A model generated the notes under the pieces. It saw only the letters and a list, made by a program, of their open reading frames with translations, was not told the DNA's origin and did not search any database. The position numbers and the translations under genes were made by a program. A DNA stretch of 64,000 bases from Carpediemonas membranifera (lineage: Eukaryota > Fornicata): positions 1,054,001 through 1,118,000 of the forward strand of contig JAHDYR010000012.1 in assembly GCA_019828565.1 (NCBI GenBank), given 5' to 3'. Positions 1-8,757 of this stretch are shown in pieces. Position 1 is the first letter of the stretch. The number at the start of each line of letters is the position of its first letter.

Positions 1-1131
1 ATACCAGAGTTAGAGGAATCCGAGTCGGAGCCCGAGGACGACGAGAACAGCGATTCCGAATCCGATAGCTCCGAGGATGAGGGCGTTGAGGACGAGATCG
101 ACAAGGAGGACCAGATAGTATCCGACATGGACAGCCAGTGCGACAGCGAGGATGCGGAAGACGAGGTCGCGTCCGAGGAGGATGCTGATACCGCCAACCC
201 GCTCGTCGAGGACGACCGCGAGGCAATCTCCGCCATGGAGAGCGCACTAGTGTCCGAAAAGCCCTGGCAGATGCGGGGCGAGATCAACGCGGCGATGCGG
301 CCGAAGGACAGTCTGCTGGACCAAGTGGTCGACTTCGACGTCGCGCTGAAGAGGGCACCTGAGCCCAGCGAGAACCTGGACGACCGCATCGAGGCGATGA
401 TCCGGCATCGGATCATAGAGCGGGAGTTTGACGACGTCGTGGCAAGGAAGGCACCCGAGACGGTCGGCGACGGCGACGAGCTTGCGACCAAGCCGAAGAC
501 GAAGGAGCTGCGCGGCCTTGCGGATGAGTATGCCGACGAGTTCATCAGGCAGGCTGGGCTCGAGGCGAAGGAGGTTCCCGCGGACGTACAGGCGCTGCGC
601 AAGGAGGTCCTGGGTCTCGCGGATAACTGCTTCAACCTCCTGGACTCCCTCGTGTCGACGCACCACCACCACCAGATCCGGGCGGACCTCACCGTCACAG
701 GCAAGCAGGGCGAGGACGTCCGTCTCGCCGCAGTCGCCTCAGGCACAATCGAGGCCGCCCTCGCTGCTGAGGCCAACGCCATCGATGAGCGCGACCGCCG
801 TGCCCGCGTTGACGCCGGCCGCACCGAGTTGACTCAGGAAGAGCGGCGTGCGCGTCGGTCTGCCAAGAAGGACCGTCAGAAGAAGCGGAACGCGGGGCAG
901 GAGGAGGCCCGGCAGGCAAAGGTCCGGCTTGTTCGTCAAAAGGAAGCTGGCGGGCTCGAGAAGACCACCCGTCGCGAGGACGCTATCATGCGGCGTAACG
1001 CGGAGATCGAGATGGCGCGGATGTCCAACGTCGAGAGCGGGAAGGGCGCTGACGGGAGCAACTACCAGATGGGCAAGTCCGTGTTCGGCATGCTGCAGGC
1101 GTCCCAGGAGAAGAAGGGCAAGAAGAAGTAG
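1..1131 (+). CDS. MPP10: U3 snoRNP protein MPP10, 5' end outside the window
   Basis: The frame is open from base 1, so 376 C-terminal residues are seen and the start lies upstream. Mpp10 is a U3 snoRNP/SSU-processome protein of the nucleolus needed for early 18S rRNA processing. The visible protein begins with a long Asp/Glu/Ser-rich stretch, as in the family. It then carries the conserved core FDVALKRAPEPSENLDDRIE followed by RHRIIEREFDDVV, which matches the Mpp10 signature closely. A basic Lys/Arg-rich tail and a KSVFGMLQ-like end follow. It converges on UTP15, another SSU-processome protein, with only 24 bp between the stop codons. Identity is from recognised motifs; the missing N-terminus cannot be judged. 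Confidence 0.88.
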   Translation: MPELEESESEPEDDENSDSESDSSEDEGVEDEIDKEDQIVSDMDSQCDSEDAEDEVASEEDADTANPLVEDDREAISAMESALVSEKPWQMRGEINAAMRPKDSLLDQVVDFDVALKRAPEPSENLDDRIEAMIRHRIIEREFDDVVARKAPETVGDGDELATKPKTKELRGLADEYADEFIRQAGLEAKEVPADVQALRKEVLGLADNCFNLLDSLVSTHHHHQIRADLTVTGKQGEDVRLAAVASGTIEAALAAEANAIDERDRRARVDAGRTELTQEERRARRSAKKDRQKKRNAGQEEARQAKVRLVRQKEAGGLEKTTRREDAIMRRNAEIEMARMSNVESGKGADGSNYQMGKSVFGMLQASQEKKGKKK

Positions 1132-1155
1132 ACTAAACGCGGTTCAATCCGATTT

Positions 1156-2672
1156 TTACATGACAACGGCGTCGAGCAGGCCCCGCAGCTGCCGCATGGA
1201 CCGCGCCAGCTCGAGCTCGATGCGGACCCTGGTCGCCAGGGTCTCGAGGGCCTCGTCGACGGCGGCCGTCTCCCCTGCGCCGGGACCGTGGATGTCGACG
1301 ATCGTCTCTGCAACGACCAGCAGCGTCTCGGCAAACGCCGCCGTCGCCAGCCGCCTGGAGACGAACTGAACCACGGCGACGAGCAGCGCCTCGTTGAAGT
1401 GCCTCACCGCCGACGCCAGTGTGTTCCTCTGGATCAGCTCGCCGAAGACGGCGACAATCTCCTCGGGCTTGCCGCGGGTCATGGCGACGTCGACGGCGCG
1501 TCTGAAGTCAAATGCCTTCAACATGGAGTCGAATGCCTTGAGCTTCTCCCGGCGCACATGCTCCACCGTCACGGCGTTCGTGGCGGCCGAGCCGAGAGAG
1601 CGTTCCCAATACTTCTTCGACCCTGCCCGCGGGCCTGTCTTGCGGCTGACGGGCATGAAGAACATGCTCTCCTTCTCCGTGCGGGCGGGCATTTGAGGCT
1701 CATCCCCCGCTCTATGGTAGAAGTGGACGGCCGACGCAGTGCCCACCGCGACGCGGCGCATGTCCGGTGAGACGTCCACGCCCGTGACGGGGGAGCCAAC
1801 GCTGATGGAGCGGACCGTTTCAAAGGACGCCGTATCGATGACCTTGGCGAAACCGTCGAGTCCGCCAGACACAACAAAGCTGTCGCGGTGGCTGAGGCAC
1901 ATCACCTGGCGCGAATGGACGTCCACGGAGGCCACAGGCGTGCTGCTGTCGAGTGTGAAGAAGTGCACCGTGCGGCCCGAGGCCACGGCGAAGAGGGACT
2001 CCGTCACCGCCTCGACGGCGTAGACAGAGTCGGGCAGCGTCGCCGTCCACGCCTCCTGGTTCGTCCGGGGGTCCCACAGCTTCACGGAGCCCGCCATGTC
2101 GCCCGTGATGGGGCCCACATGGCCGAACGACCCCGTCCCGGCCCGGACCAGGTCGCTGTGGCCGGTGAACTGGACGGCCTCGGAGCCCTTCACGATGTCC
2201 CACAGCCTCACAGTCGAGTCGTCCGAGCCCGAGACGGCCTGAGACGGCGTGAGTCCGAAGTCGGTAAAGTGCACGGGCGCCGTGTGGCCCGTCATCTTCC
2301 TCAACAGGTCCCGGTCCTCCACAGTGAAGATAGAGACATTACCGGAGGCATCTCCGGACACTAGCATGCGGCCATCTGGTCTGAACCGACACCCGAGAGA
2401 AACGGCTGTGAATCGAGAAAGGGAACGGCCGACAGAGGTAGCGCCGTACGAATACATGTCAATACGTGTGCCACATGATACCGCACAGTCATATGGTGCG
2501 GATGGACGGAACTGAAGGCCTGTACATGCTCCACTGATCGGCAACGAGCTAGGATTCTACGTTAGACGTTGTTGAAGAGGATAAAAACCTTAAAACTTCT
2601 CCAAAGCTCAACAGCAGGTGTAATCTTTTGCCTAGTTGGCAGAAGAACGGGCTGCAACGCTTGGTACTCCAT
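1156..2672 (-). CDS. UTP15: U3 snoRNA-associated WD40 protein UTP15, two exons
   Basis: Exon 2 (2556..1156) encodes WD40 repeats and the UTP15 C-terminal domain (KLKAFDSMLKAFDFRRAV, then a helical stretch ending in ETIVDIHGPG). The exon-2 frame has no ATG before an in-frame TAG. A 32-nt intron (2557..2588) links it in phase 0 to exon 1 (2672..2589), which encodes 28 residues starting MEYQALQPVLLPTRQKITPA. The joined N-terminus lines up without gaps with the known UTP15 start (ITxxxxxWxxxK...), giving 494 aa against about 518 in human. UTP15 belongs to the t-UTP/UTP-A subcomplex of the SSU processome in the nucleolus and links rDNA transcription to pre-rRNA processing. The exon structure is inferred from alignment to remembered family sequence. 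Confidence 0.87.
2557..2588 (-). other. 32-nt spliceosomal mini-intron in UTP15
   Basis: In gene orientation it starts GTTTTTATCC and ends TCTAACGTAG. It is flanked by phase-0 exons (...RSFK | NPSSLP...). A branch-point-like CTAAC lies just before the 3' AG, similar to the fused branch-point/3' splice motifs of other metamonads. Removing it restores full alignment to UTP15. Confidence 0.75.
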
Positions 2673-2850
2673 ATTCAGCACAGTCGGCTCGTTGCGTCCG
2701 GAAGTGGAACGAGATGACTGACTCAAAATGAGGATCCTCCCGCTTGTGCGAACCTACGCTTGCCCAAGCGCTGAAACAGGGCTAGACTGGCGGCACTACG
2801 TCAGTTTTAGCCTTGATCAGCTCGAGCAGTTTAAGGCTCACACGCTCAAA

Positions 2851-4224
2851 ATGTCCGTGGAAAAGCTCCGCACAGACCTATCTTCACTGGGATATACCAG
2901 TCCTATCACTCACAATACTTTCTCGGGGCCAAATTTTGCAGAAGTTGTCCGTATTCTTCTCTTTCTCTGCGACAAATTTGACTTGAACGTTCCTCTGCGA
3001 ACTGTGGATGAGGTTGTCGACGAAACTTTGACCAATGTGCCTTTCTTTTTGAACAGCATTGCTCTGGTCTTCTTCCAGAACGTTGGCATCCAGCTTGATC
3101 GCCAGAAATTGCTGAAGGCAAATTCCGAGGCCATCCCCGAGTTGCTGAAGGGCACCAATGTGCTCACGGCCGCATACCAGCTCGTCGAGGACTCTGTAGC
3201 ACCGCCCCCGGCTCCCACCGAGGCTCTGCAGACCGAGGCGCTCTCCCAGTCCGGCGACCTGCCCGCCAAGGCGGCCGTGTTGTACGACCTGCTCGAGAAG
3301 ACCGAGCGCATCATCAAGGCCCAGGCCGAAGCCCTCGACCGTGCGAACAAGTCAGATGCGGTGCAGCTTAAGCCGGCCCTGGACGGGCGAGCGTCCGAAC
3401 TCGGGGACCTGACGGCGCAGCAGGAGGCCATCCTCCGCGAGGCCGAGAGCGACAAGGTGGGTGCCGAGAGGAAGCTGCGGGAGCGCGAGGAGGAGCTGAA
3501 GCTTTCCGAGGAGCGTCTGTCAACCCTAGACAACGTCCGGCCCGTTTTCACCGAGGAGTTGTCCGCCCTCGAGGAGAAGCTGCAGGCCCTGCATGCCGAG
3601 TACGTCGACAAGTTCATGACGCTCGACTACCTCCGCGACGTGGTCGGTGGGCAGGAGACGGCGATGGCGTCCCAGCGGAAGGTGGCTGACGACCAGCTCC
3701 ACAGGCTCCGGGACCGCGCCAGACAAGACCGTGTCGCCAACTACCTCGACGACGGGGCCGGGGAGGACTCGATGGAGCTCCCGCCGGACCTTGGTGCGGC
3801 CGGGGACGACAGTTTGAACCTGTACGATGGCTCGATGGACGGGGGCGACCTCGACGCGTCGTTCGAACAGCCCAACGGCATGCAAGCCGGCAACGGAGAC
3901 CTCTTCGAGGAGCCCGAGCGGGCTAGGCCCAGGCCAGGCGGCGACAGGGCGCAGAGCAGGCTCGGGCACAGACCCTCGAGGATGCCCGCCCCTCTCCCCG
4001 ATGACGACTTGACACTCGACGGGCTCGATCTCGACGACGAGGAGGACCCCCTCGATGCCCTGCCCGATAGCGCGGACGAGGTGAGCGCGCCGTCCGGCTA
4101 CGGTGCGGCTGGCGTGGCGGGGGGGTCGTTCGGGTCGGACCTGGGCGGCGGGCTCGGGAGTGAGGGCGATCTCTTCGGTGAGGACGAGGACGACATCCAG
4201 AGCCTGTCAGACGATGACTTCTGA
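2851..4224 (+). CDS. IFT38: Intraflagellar transport protein IFT38 / CLUAP1 (qilin)
   Basis: IFT38 is a subunit of the IFT-B complex that carries cargo along the axoneme. The N-terminal ~130 residues form a calponin-homology-like domain with the family pattern MSVEKLRTDLSSLGY...SGPNFAEVVRILLFL...PFFLNSIALVFFQNVGIQLD...LLKGTNVL. A coiled coil follows at roughly residues 195-310, with an acidic, Gly/Ser-rich tail ending DDDF. I chose the ATG at 2851 because MSVEKLRTDL aligns with the usual CLUAP1 start. The frame opens 41 codons earlier (ATG at 2728), but that extension has no counterpart in the family. Length is 457 aa, close to the usual 410-460. It shows the organism builds flagella. Confidence 0.85.
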   Translation: MSVEKLRTDLSSLGYTSPITHNTFSGPNFAEVVRILLFLCDKFDLNVPLRTVDEVVDETLTNVPFFLNSIALVFFQNVGIQLDRQKLLKANSEAIPELLKGTNVLTAAYQLVEDSVAPPPAPTEALQTEALSQSGDLPAKAAVLYDLLEKTERIIKAQAEALDRANKSDAVQLKPALDGRASELGDLTAQQEAILREAESDKVGAERKLREREEELKLSEERLSTLDNVRPVFTEELSALEEKLQALHAEYVDKFMTLDYLRDVVGGQETAMASQRKVADDQLHRLRDRARQDRVANYLDDGAGEDSMELPPDLGAAGDDSLNLYDGSMDGGDLDASFEQPNGMQAGNGDLFEEPERARPRPGGDRAQSRLGHRPSRMPAPLPDDDLTLDGLDLDDEEDPLDALPDSADEVSAPSGYGAAGVAGGSFGSDLGGGLGSEGDLFGEDEDDIQSLSDDDF

Positions 4225-4382
4225 GCAACGGGCGGTGTAAATGAGCTTGCTGTAGCCCCATAGTTGTGATCCGCCGACTGGGTGTCGGGTCAGAGGATGT
4301 CTTTCAAACAGTATGGCCCCAACGCCACGGCTAACACAGACTGGTGGATGGACTGTCCCAATCCATCCGAGAGCTCCGTAAG

Positions 4383-6698
4383 ATGGCCTTGATGGAGGAT
4401 TACAAGGGCACATACCCACTGATCGGCGATGAGATCGAGTACAAGACAGGGGACTTCCAGCTGGAGCTCCATAGGGCCGAATTTGAGGCCCAGCACATCG
4501 TGTTCGACCAGTTCAGCCTCGAGGAATTCCTCTTACTGGCCCCGTCGACGACCGTCACCATTCGGCCCCCCGCTCCATGGGCTACGGCCCTGCCAACCAT
4601 GCAGAGCGCTCTCAACGTCGCCTGTAGGAACACAGCATGCGACATACCGGCCTTTGTTCTGGGCAGGACGTCCGACGGCGTGCTGTCAACCGCGGATGCA
4701 TTCACCGGCCGCACCTTGGGTGAGCGGAAGTTCTTCCTCGAGCACTTCCAGGAGACCACAGAAGGTCCGACGCGTCTGTCCAACGGCATGAGGCTGGCAA
4801 CGCCCCTTTCCCCGACCCAGTTGTGGAGGAGTGTCGCTCAGTTCTGCTCGGTCGCACCCAACGCCGTTGTCGGCCGCGAGACCCTAACCGTTACATGCCG
4901 CAAGTCTGGCTGGTCTGGTTCATGGCGCCAGGGTATGCCGCAGTGGTCGGGCGGCCCTGTGGCGGACCCCGTAGAGGCCCTGTCCGTCGACCTCGTCTGG
5001 CCCAGAGCCCGCGCGGGATCCTTTGATTCGTTCACAGTGAGCCCCGTAGAGGCGCCCGTGTGGACCGCCAGCCTTGTCCCGCGTGTGGGTGAGCCTCTGA
5101 CCCTCCATGGGCGGCTTGTGAGCATGGCCCGCATCCTAGCGGCGTCCCTGCGGTCAACGGGCACAGACATCTTCCCGGAGGAGTTCGAGGTCACCAGCCC
5201 TGGCTGTGTCGACCCTCTTCGCGCCTCTTCCTCGTTTGGCCTGAAGGCAGACCCGCGCGGCAGTCTACTCCAGAGGGTCGCCCTGAAGGCCGCGGACGAC
5301 GGCTCCCTCAAGCACGCGGCAGGTCTGTGGCGCGGCATGGTGCAGTGGATGTCGGCCCACTGGGCGGAGCGGGAGCTCATGCCGCTGGTGGGTGCCGACC
5401 CGCCCAACATGGCGCACGGCCTCGTGTTCCAGCGGTTGGCGATGGTCAATGTCGCGATCGCCGAGTACAACCGGAACCCCGCCCGTTACGAGGGCGTCGA
5501 CCGGGCCCCGGCCGAGGAGGACCTGCCTCCGGTCCCGGAGCAGAATGCCGAGGGTGACAGCAAGGGCCTCGACAACTGGGGCGACGACGACCTCGACCTC
5601 TCTGATTCCGACTCGGATGCCGAGTTCGAGGCCTTCGACAACGAGCCGACCGAGCTCCCACCCCCCCGAGGCGTGCTGGCCCCCATGCCGGGGACGTTCC
5701 TGCTCGCCTTCCCTGCCCTTCCGCTGAACGTGCCGCTGACCCAGCCTACACCGCCGATGAGCGAGGAGAAGCTGCGGGTCCACGAAGAGGTGCTCATCGG
5801 TCTGGCCGGCAGCGACAGCGAGGTCCGGGACCGCTACCACTCCGCCCAGCTGCTCAGCGACATGCGCGCGTTCAAGGCCGCCAACCCCGCGGCGGCGCTC
5901 GAGGACTTCATCCGTTGGTACTCGCCCAACGACTGGGTGCCCGCTCAACCCGAGCACAACGTTGACATCGCCCTTGACGTCGAGCTGCCGCCCGAGCTGA
6001 AGGCCGCGGGTGTGACAGAGGCGACTGTGAAGAATGCCCGCCGCGTCATCGGCTACCAGCTATCTCCCCGCATGGCCGCGCCCACTGGCCTGTGGCGCGT
6101 GTTGTGGAGCAGCGCAGACCCCGTTGCTGCCGACGAGCAGGCGCCGCTGTTCGACGCCATCGGAGAGGCCGAGACGACGCTAGTGGCGCTGGAGACGATG
6201 CCGTTCTGCTCGGTCTGCTTCGAGTTGTTCTGGACGCTGCTGGAGTACAGCCTCACCGTGCTGGACGCCGCCCATAAGGTCATCCCGCCGGTGGTCACGC
6301 GGTTCGATGAACTCAAGGCGTTTGTACGCCAGAAGGCGCGTGGCATCGCGGACGGCCCGGAATACAACAAGGACATGGCCCTGGTCGACGAGATCCTGCC
6401 CGTTGTCGCGGAGGTCGAGTTGAAAACTTCGCTTGTCGCGTCACTATACACGAAGCTCGACGCGTCCGAGGAGTCGACCCGCGACCTCATCCACTCGCTG
6501 GTGTCTACGGGGTCGGCGTTCGTCGAGGAGGAGTCCCGCGGAAACGTCGCCCAGGCGCTGGGGAAAGCGATCGAGCGGCCCCAGTTGTTCCAGCTGATGG
6601 GGGAGGCCGAGAAGCCCGCGTTGACGTTTGGATACAGCCTGGCGACGGCGCGGAGGTCGCACCGGCTATCAATGGTGATCGACGGGGAGTTTGAGTAA
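4383..6698 (+). CDS. RAB3GAP1: Rab3 GTPase-activating protein catalytic subunit
   Basis: Rab3GAP1 is the catalytic half of the Rab3GAP heterodimer (GAP for Rab3, GEF for Rab18 in animals) in membrane traffic and autophagy. The diagnostic segment is FKAANPAAALEDFIRWYSP near residue 505, the conserved motif of the Rab3GAP catalytic domain. Upstream WSGSWRQGMPQW and DPVEALSVDLVWP also fit the family. From ATG 4383 the protein has 771 aa, shorter than the human 981. The frame extends upstream only to a GTG. An alternative is a first exon from ATG 4297 (MSFKQYGPNATANTDWW...) joined through a 29-nt GTAAG...AAG intron (4378..4406) in phase 0. I cannot decide between the starts. Confidence 0.78.
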   Translation: MALMEDYKGTYPLIGDEIEYKTGDFQLELHRAEFEAQHIVFDQFSLEEFLLLAPSTTVTIRPPAPWATALPTMQSALNVACRNTACDIPAFVLGRTSDGVLSTADAFTGRTLGERKFFLEHFQETTEGPTRLSNGMRLATPLSPTQLWRSVAQFCSVAPNAVVGRETLTVTCRKSGWSGSWRQGMPQWSGGPVADPVEALSVDLVWPRARAGSFDSFTVSPVEAPVWTASLVPRVGEPLTLHGRLVSMARILAASLRSTGTDIFPEEFEVTSPGCVDPLRASSSFGLKADPRGSLLQRVALKAADDGSLKHAAGLWRGMVQWMSAHWAERELMPLVGADPPNMAHGLVFQRLAMVNVAIAEYNRNPARYEGVDRAPAEEDLPPVPEQNAEGDSKGLDNWGDDDLDLSDSDSDAEFEAFDNEPTELPPPRGVLAPMPGTFLLAFPALPLNVPLTQPTPPMSEEKLRVHEEVLIGLAGSDSEVRDRYHSAQLLSDMRAFKAANPAAALEDFIRWYSPNDWVPAQPEHNVDIALDVELPPELKAAGVTEATVKNARRVIGYQLSPRMAAPTGLWRVLWSSADPVAADEQAPLFDAIGEAETTLVALETMPFCSVCFELFWTLLEYSLTVLDAAHKVIPPVVTRFDELKAFVRQKARGIADGPEYNKDMALVDEILPVVAEVELKTSLVASLYTKLDASEESTRDLIHSLVSTGSAFVEEESRGNVAQALGKAIERPQLFQLMGEAEKPALTFGYSLATARRSHRLSMVIDGEFE

Positions 6699-7268
6699 AT
6701 GTATGTTCGCGCTGTAATCGCAGGGAGTCCAGTCGGCCAACTGATGGAGGCCTCGTGTAGCCCCGTGATAATGAACGCGATTCATCCCCATGTGAAGGTC
6801 AAACAATGTCCCCTATACATGCAAGCTCTATAAAACCGCCGGGCTGGAGAAAGGTCCCGGGGTGTCGAGTCACGAAGTCACCATGCCGCATTTTAAAAGA
6901 AAAGTAAGCAGACCACACTACAATGGCACACCAGTCAGCCCTCACCAACATTGCACACGTCTTTCACTGAGATGCAGTAAAGTCCATGTGCTTGCTTTAG
7001 ATGCGTGGGTGCCATTGTTGTAAAGCTTCCATGGTGCCACCAGCATTTGCTCCCCGTTCATGTTGGACGTGGGCGCCGCACCTATTGATACTGGGTCGAT
7101 GCCTCTGGAAACCTGGCAGTTTTATGGGACTGGATGGAGAAATGGACCCCGTCCATGGCATTGTACTCGCTGTCTGGTTGAAAAGCGAGCCAAGGTCGTG
7201 CTGACACATGATCAGATCCGAGTTACAGCAGTCTCATGTAAAGCCATTTATATACCCGCCCTCACGCC
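6699..7268. other. Intergenic, no supported gene
   Basis: 570 bp between the RAB3GAP1 stop and the stop of the convergent old-yellow-enzyme gene. A TATA-like CTATAAAA is at about 6830, but no convincing ORF or RNA gene follows it. The short open frames here have no recognisable similarity. Confidence 0.5.
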
Positions 7269-8436
7269 TCACGTCTTCATCTGGTCCCTCATGCACTGCT
7301 GGCAGGCTACAATGACCCCGGGCGAGGACATGGCCTCGATGCACCTCGAGCAGGAGACGCACTTGACGCGGGTCAGGTCGTGGTTCTGCATCATAAGCTT
7401 CACAATGTGGGGCTCGGCGATAAAAGGTCGGCACATCGCCACTGCGTCGCAGACGCCGCTGTCGATGAGACGGTCGGCACCGCTGGGTGTTCTGATGCCG
7501 CCAACTGCGATGACCGTGACGCCCAGGGGAGCGAGGGCGTCTCTGATGGCCTTGGTCTCATTCCTATGGTAGCCCTGTTTGTCTAGTGGGAAGAAGTTGC
7601 CCTTCCGGATCGCCTGGTACGCGCCGTACTTCACCCCGCCCGAGACCTCGACCGCGTCCAGCCCGGGGATGCTGCTGAGTGCATCAATGGTAGTCTGCAC
7701 AGTCGACCCGACCGGACGGCCGTCGATGTCGAAGTAGTCGGAGCCGTTGATCTTGACGGCGAGCGGGAAGTCAGGGCCCACGAGTGCCCGGGCCTTGGCG
7801 ACAATGTTGCGGAGGAATAGCGCCCTGTCCTTGCCGTACTGTGTAAGATGGGGGCGGGCGGTGACGAACTCGGTCGGGCCTCCGGTTGACAGCGGGGGAA
7901 AGCGTCGTCGATATGAGGTAGCCATGCCCGGCGTGGAACTGCACGCCGTCGTAGCCGGCAATGCGCTTGCATCTAGCTGCGGCTGCGGCAAATGCGTCTT
8001 CGAGCGCCTCGAGCTCCTCTATGGTATACTCCTCAGCCTCGATGGGCATCTTCACGGTCGCACGAAGCGTCAAGTCGTCCGGTAACGAGCAGATGGTCTT
8101 CGGGCTGTCCGTAATGGAGGCATATCCACCGTGCGTGAGCTGTGCCATGATCGCGCTGCCGTGAATGTGGCTGGCGTCGACGATCTTCTTGTGCTCGGCA
8201 GCGATCTTGTCGTTGGCAAGGCTAAGCTGAACATCTTTCACTCTTCCATTCTCAGTGACGAATGCATGAGAGGCGATGATGAGTCCAAGGCCTCCTTGGG
8301 CCAGTGTGTCGTACCAGGCGACGAGTTCCCTCGTAGCACCGCCCTTTGGCGTCGCCATCGCCTCCCACGTGGCAGAACGAATCCACCTGTTATGGAGAGT
8401 GAGCTTGTTGATTTCGATAGACTTCCACACCGACAT
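7269..8436 (-). CDS. Old yellow enzyme-type NADH:flavin oxidoreductase, one frameshift
   Basis: FMN-dependent TIM-barrel oxidoreductase of the OYE / 2,4-dienoyl-CoA reductase N-terminal type. The first part (ATG at 8436) reads ...MAQLTHGGYAS... and GYDGVQFHAGHGYLIS...LSPAVNRR, the OYE active-site region. The rest continues in another frame as PTEFVTARPHLTQYGKDRA...LAVKINGSDYF...VIAVGGIRTPSGADRLI, the FMN phosphate-binding end, then a short Cys-rich tail (CVSCSRC, CQQC). The shift occurs near 7882, where one extra C in a CCC run breaks the frame after NRR. Either the assembly has a one-base error or the gene is recently broken; both halves stay well conserved, so I favour the error. GCAGGATA lies 33 nt upstream of the ATG. 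Confidence 0.8.
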
Positions 8437-8757
8437 ACGATGGATTGAGTGTCAGTGATGATTGGCCGTATCCTGCCGCATGATTTGATAGTGATCTGAT
8501 GAAGCAGTAGACATCGTGATTCAACAACCCTCAATCCGTATCTGTAGAGCCTCTCACTGTGGCCCCGAGACCAACCTCAGCAAAATGTGCTCAGCAGACC
8601 AGCCTGTGCCCTGTTTGCCACAGGACCGAGCTGGTCTCCACAAAAAGGCCATACCTGAGCCCTCTAGGTGAAAGATGGCATGCACACTCAGGTCAATGTG
8701 AAAGTCAGGCGCTACAGTTGTCAAGGGTTTACACGTGACACACGGCGCTCGACGGTC
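8437..8757. other. Intergenic region with motif GCAGGATA
   Basis: 321 bp between the OYE start and the stop of the next minus-strand gene. It holds GCAGGATA on the minus strand (8469..8476) and a small inverted repeat GACCAGC...GCTGGTC near 8600-8635. No gene seen. Confidence 0.4.
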
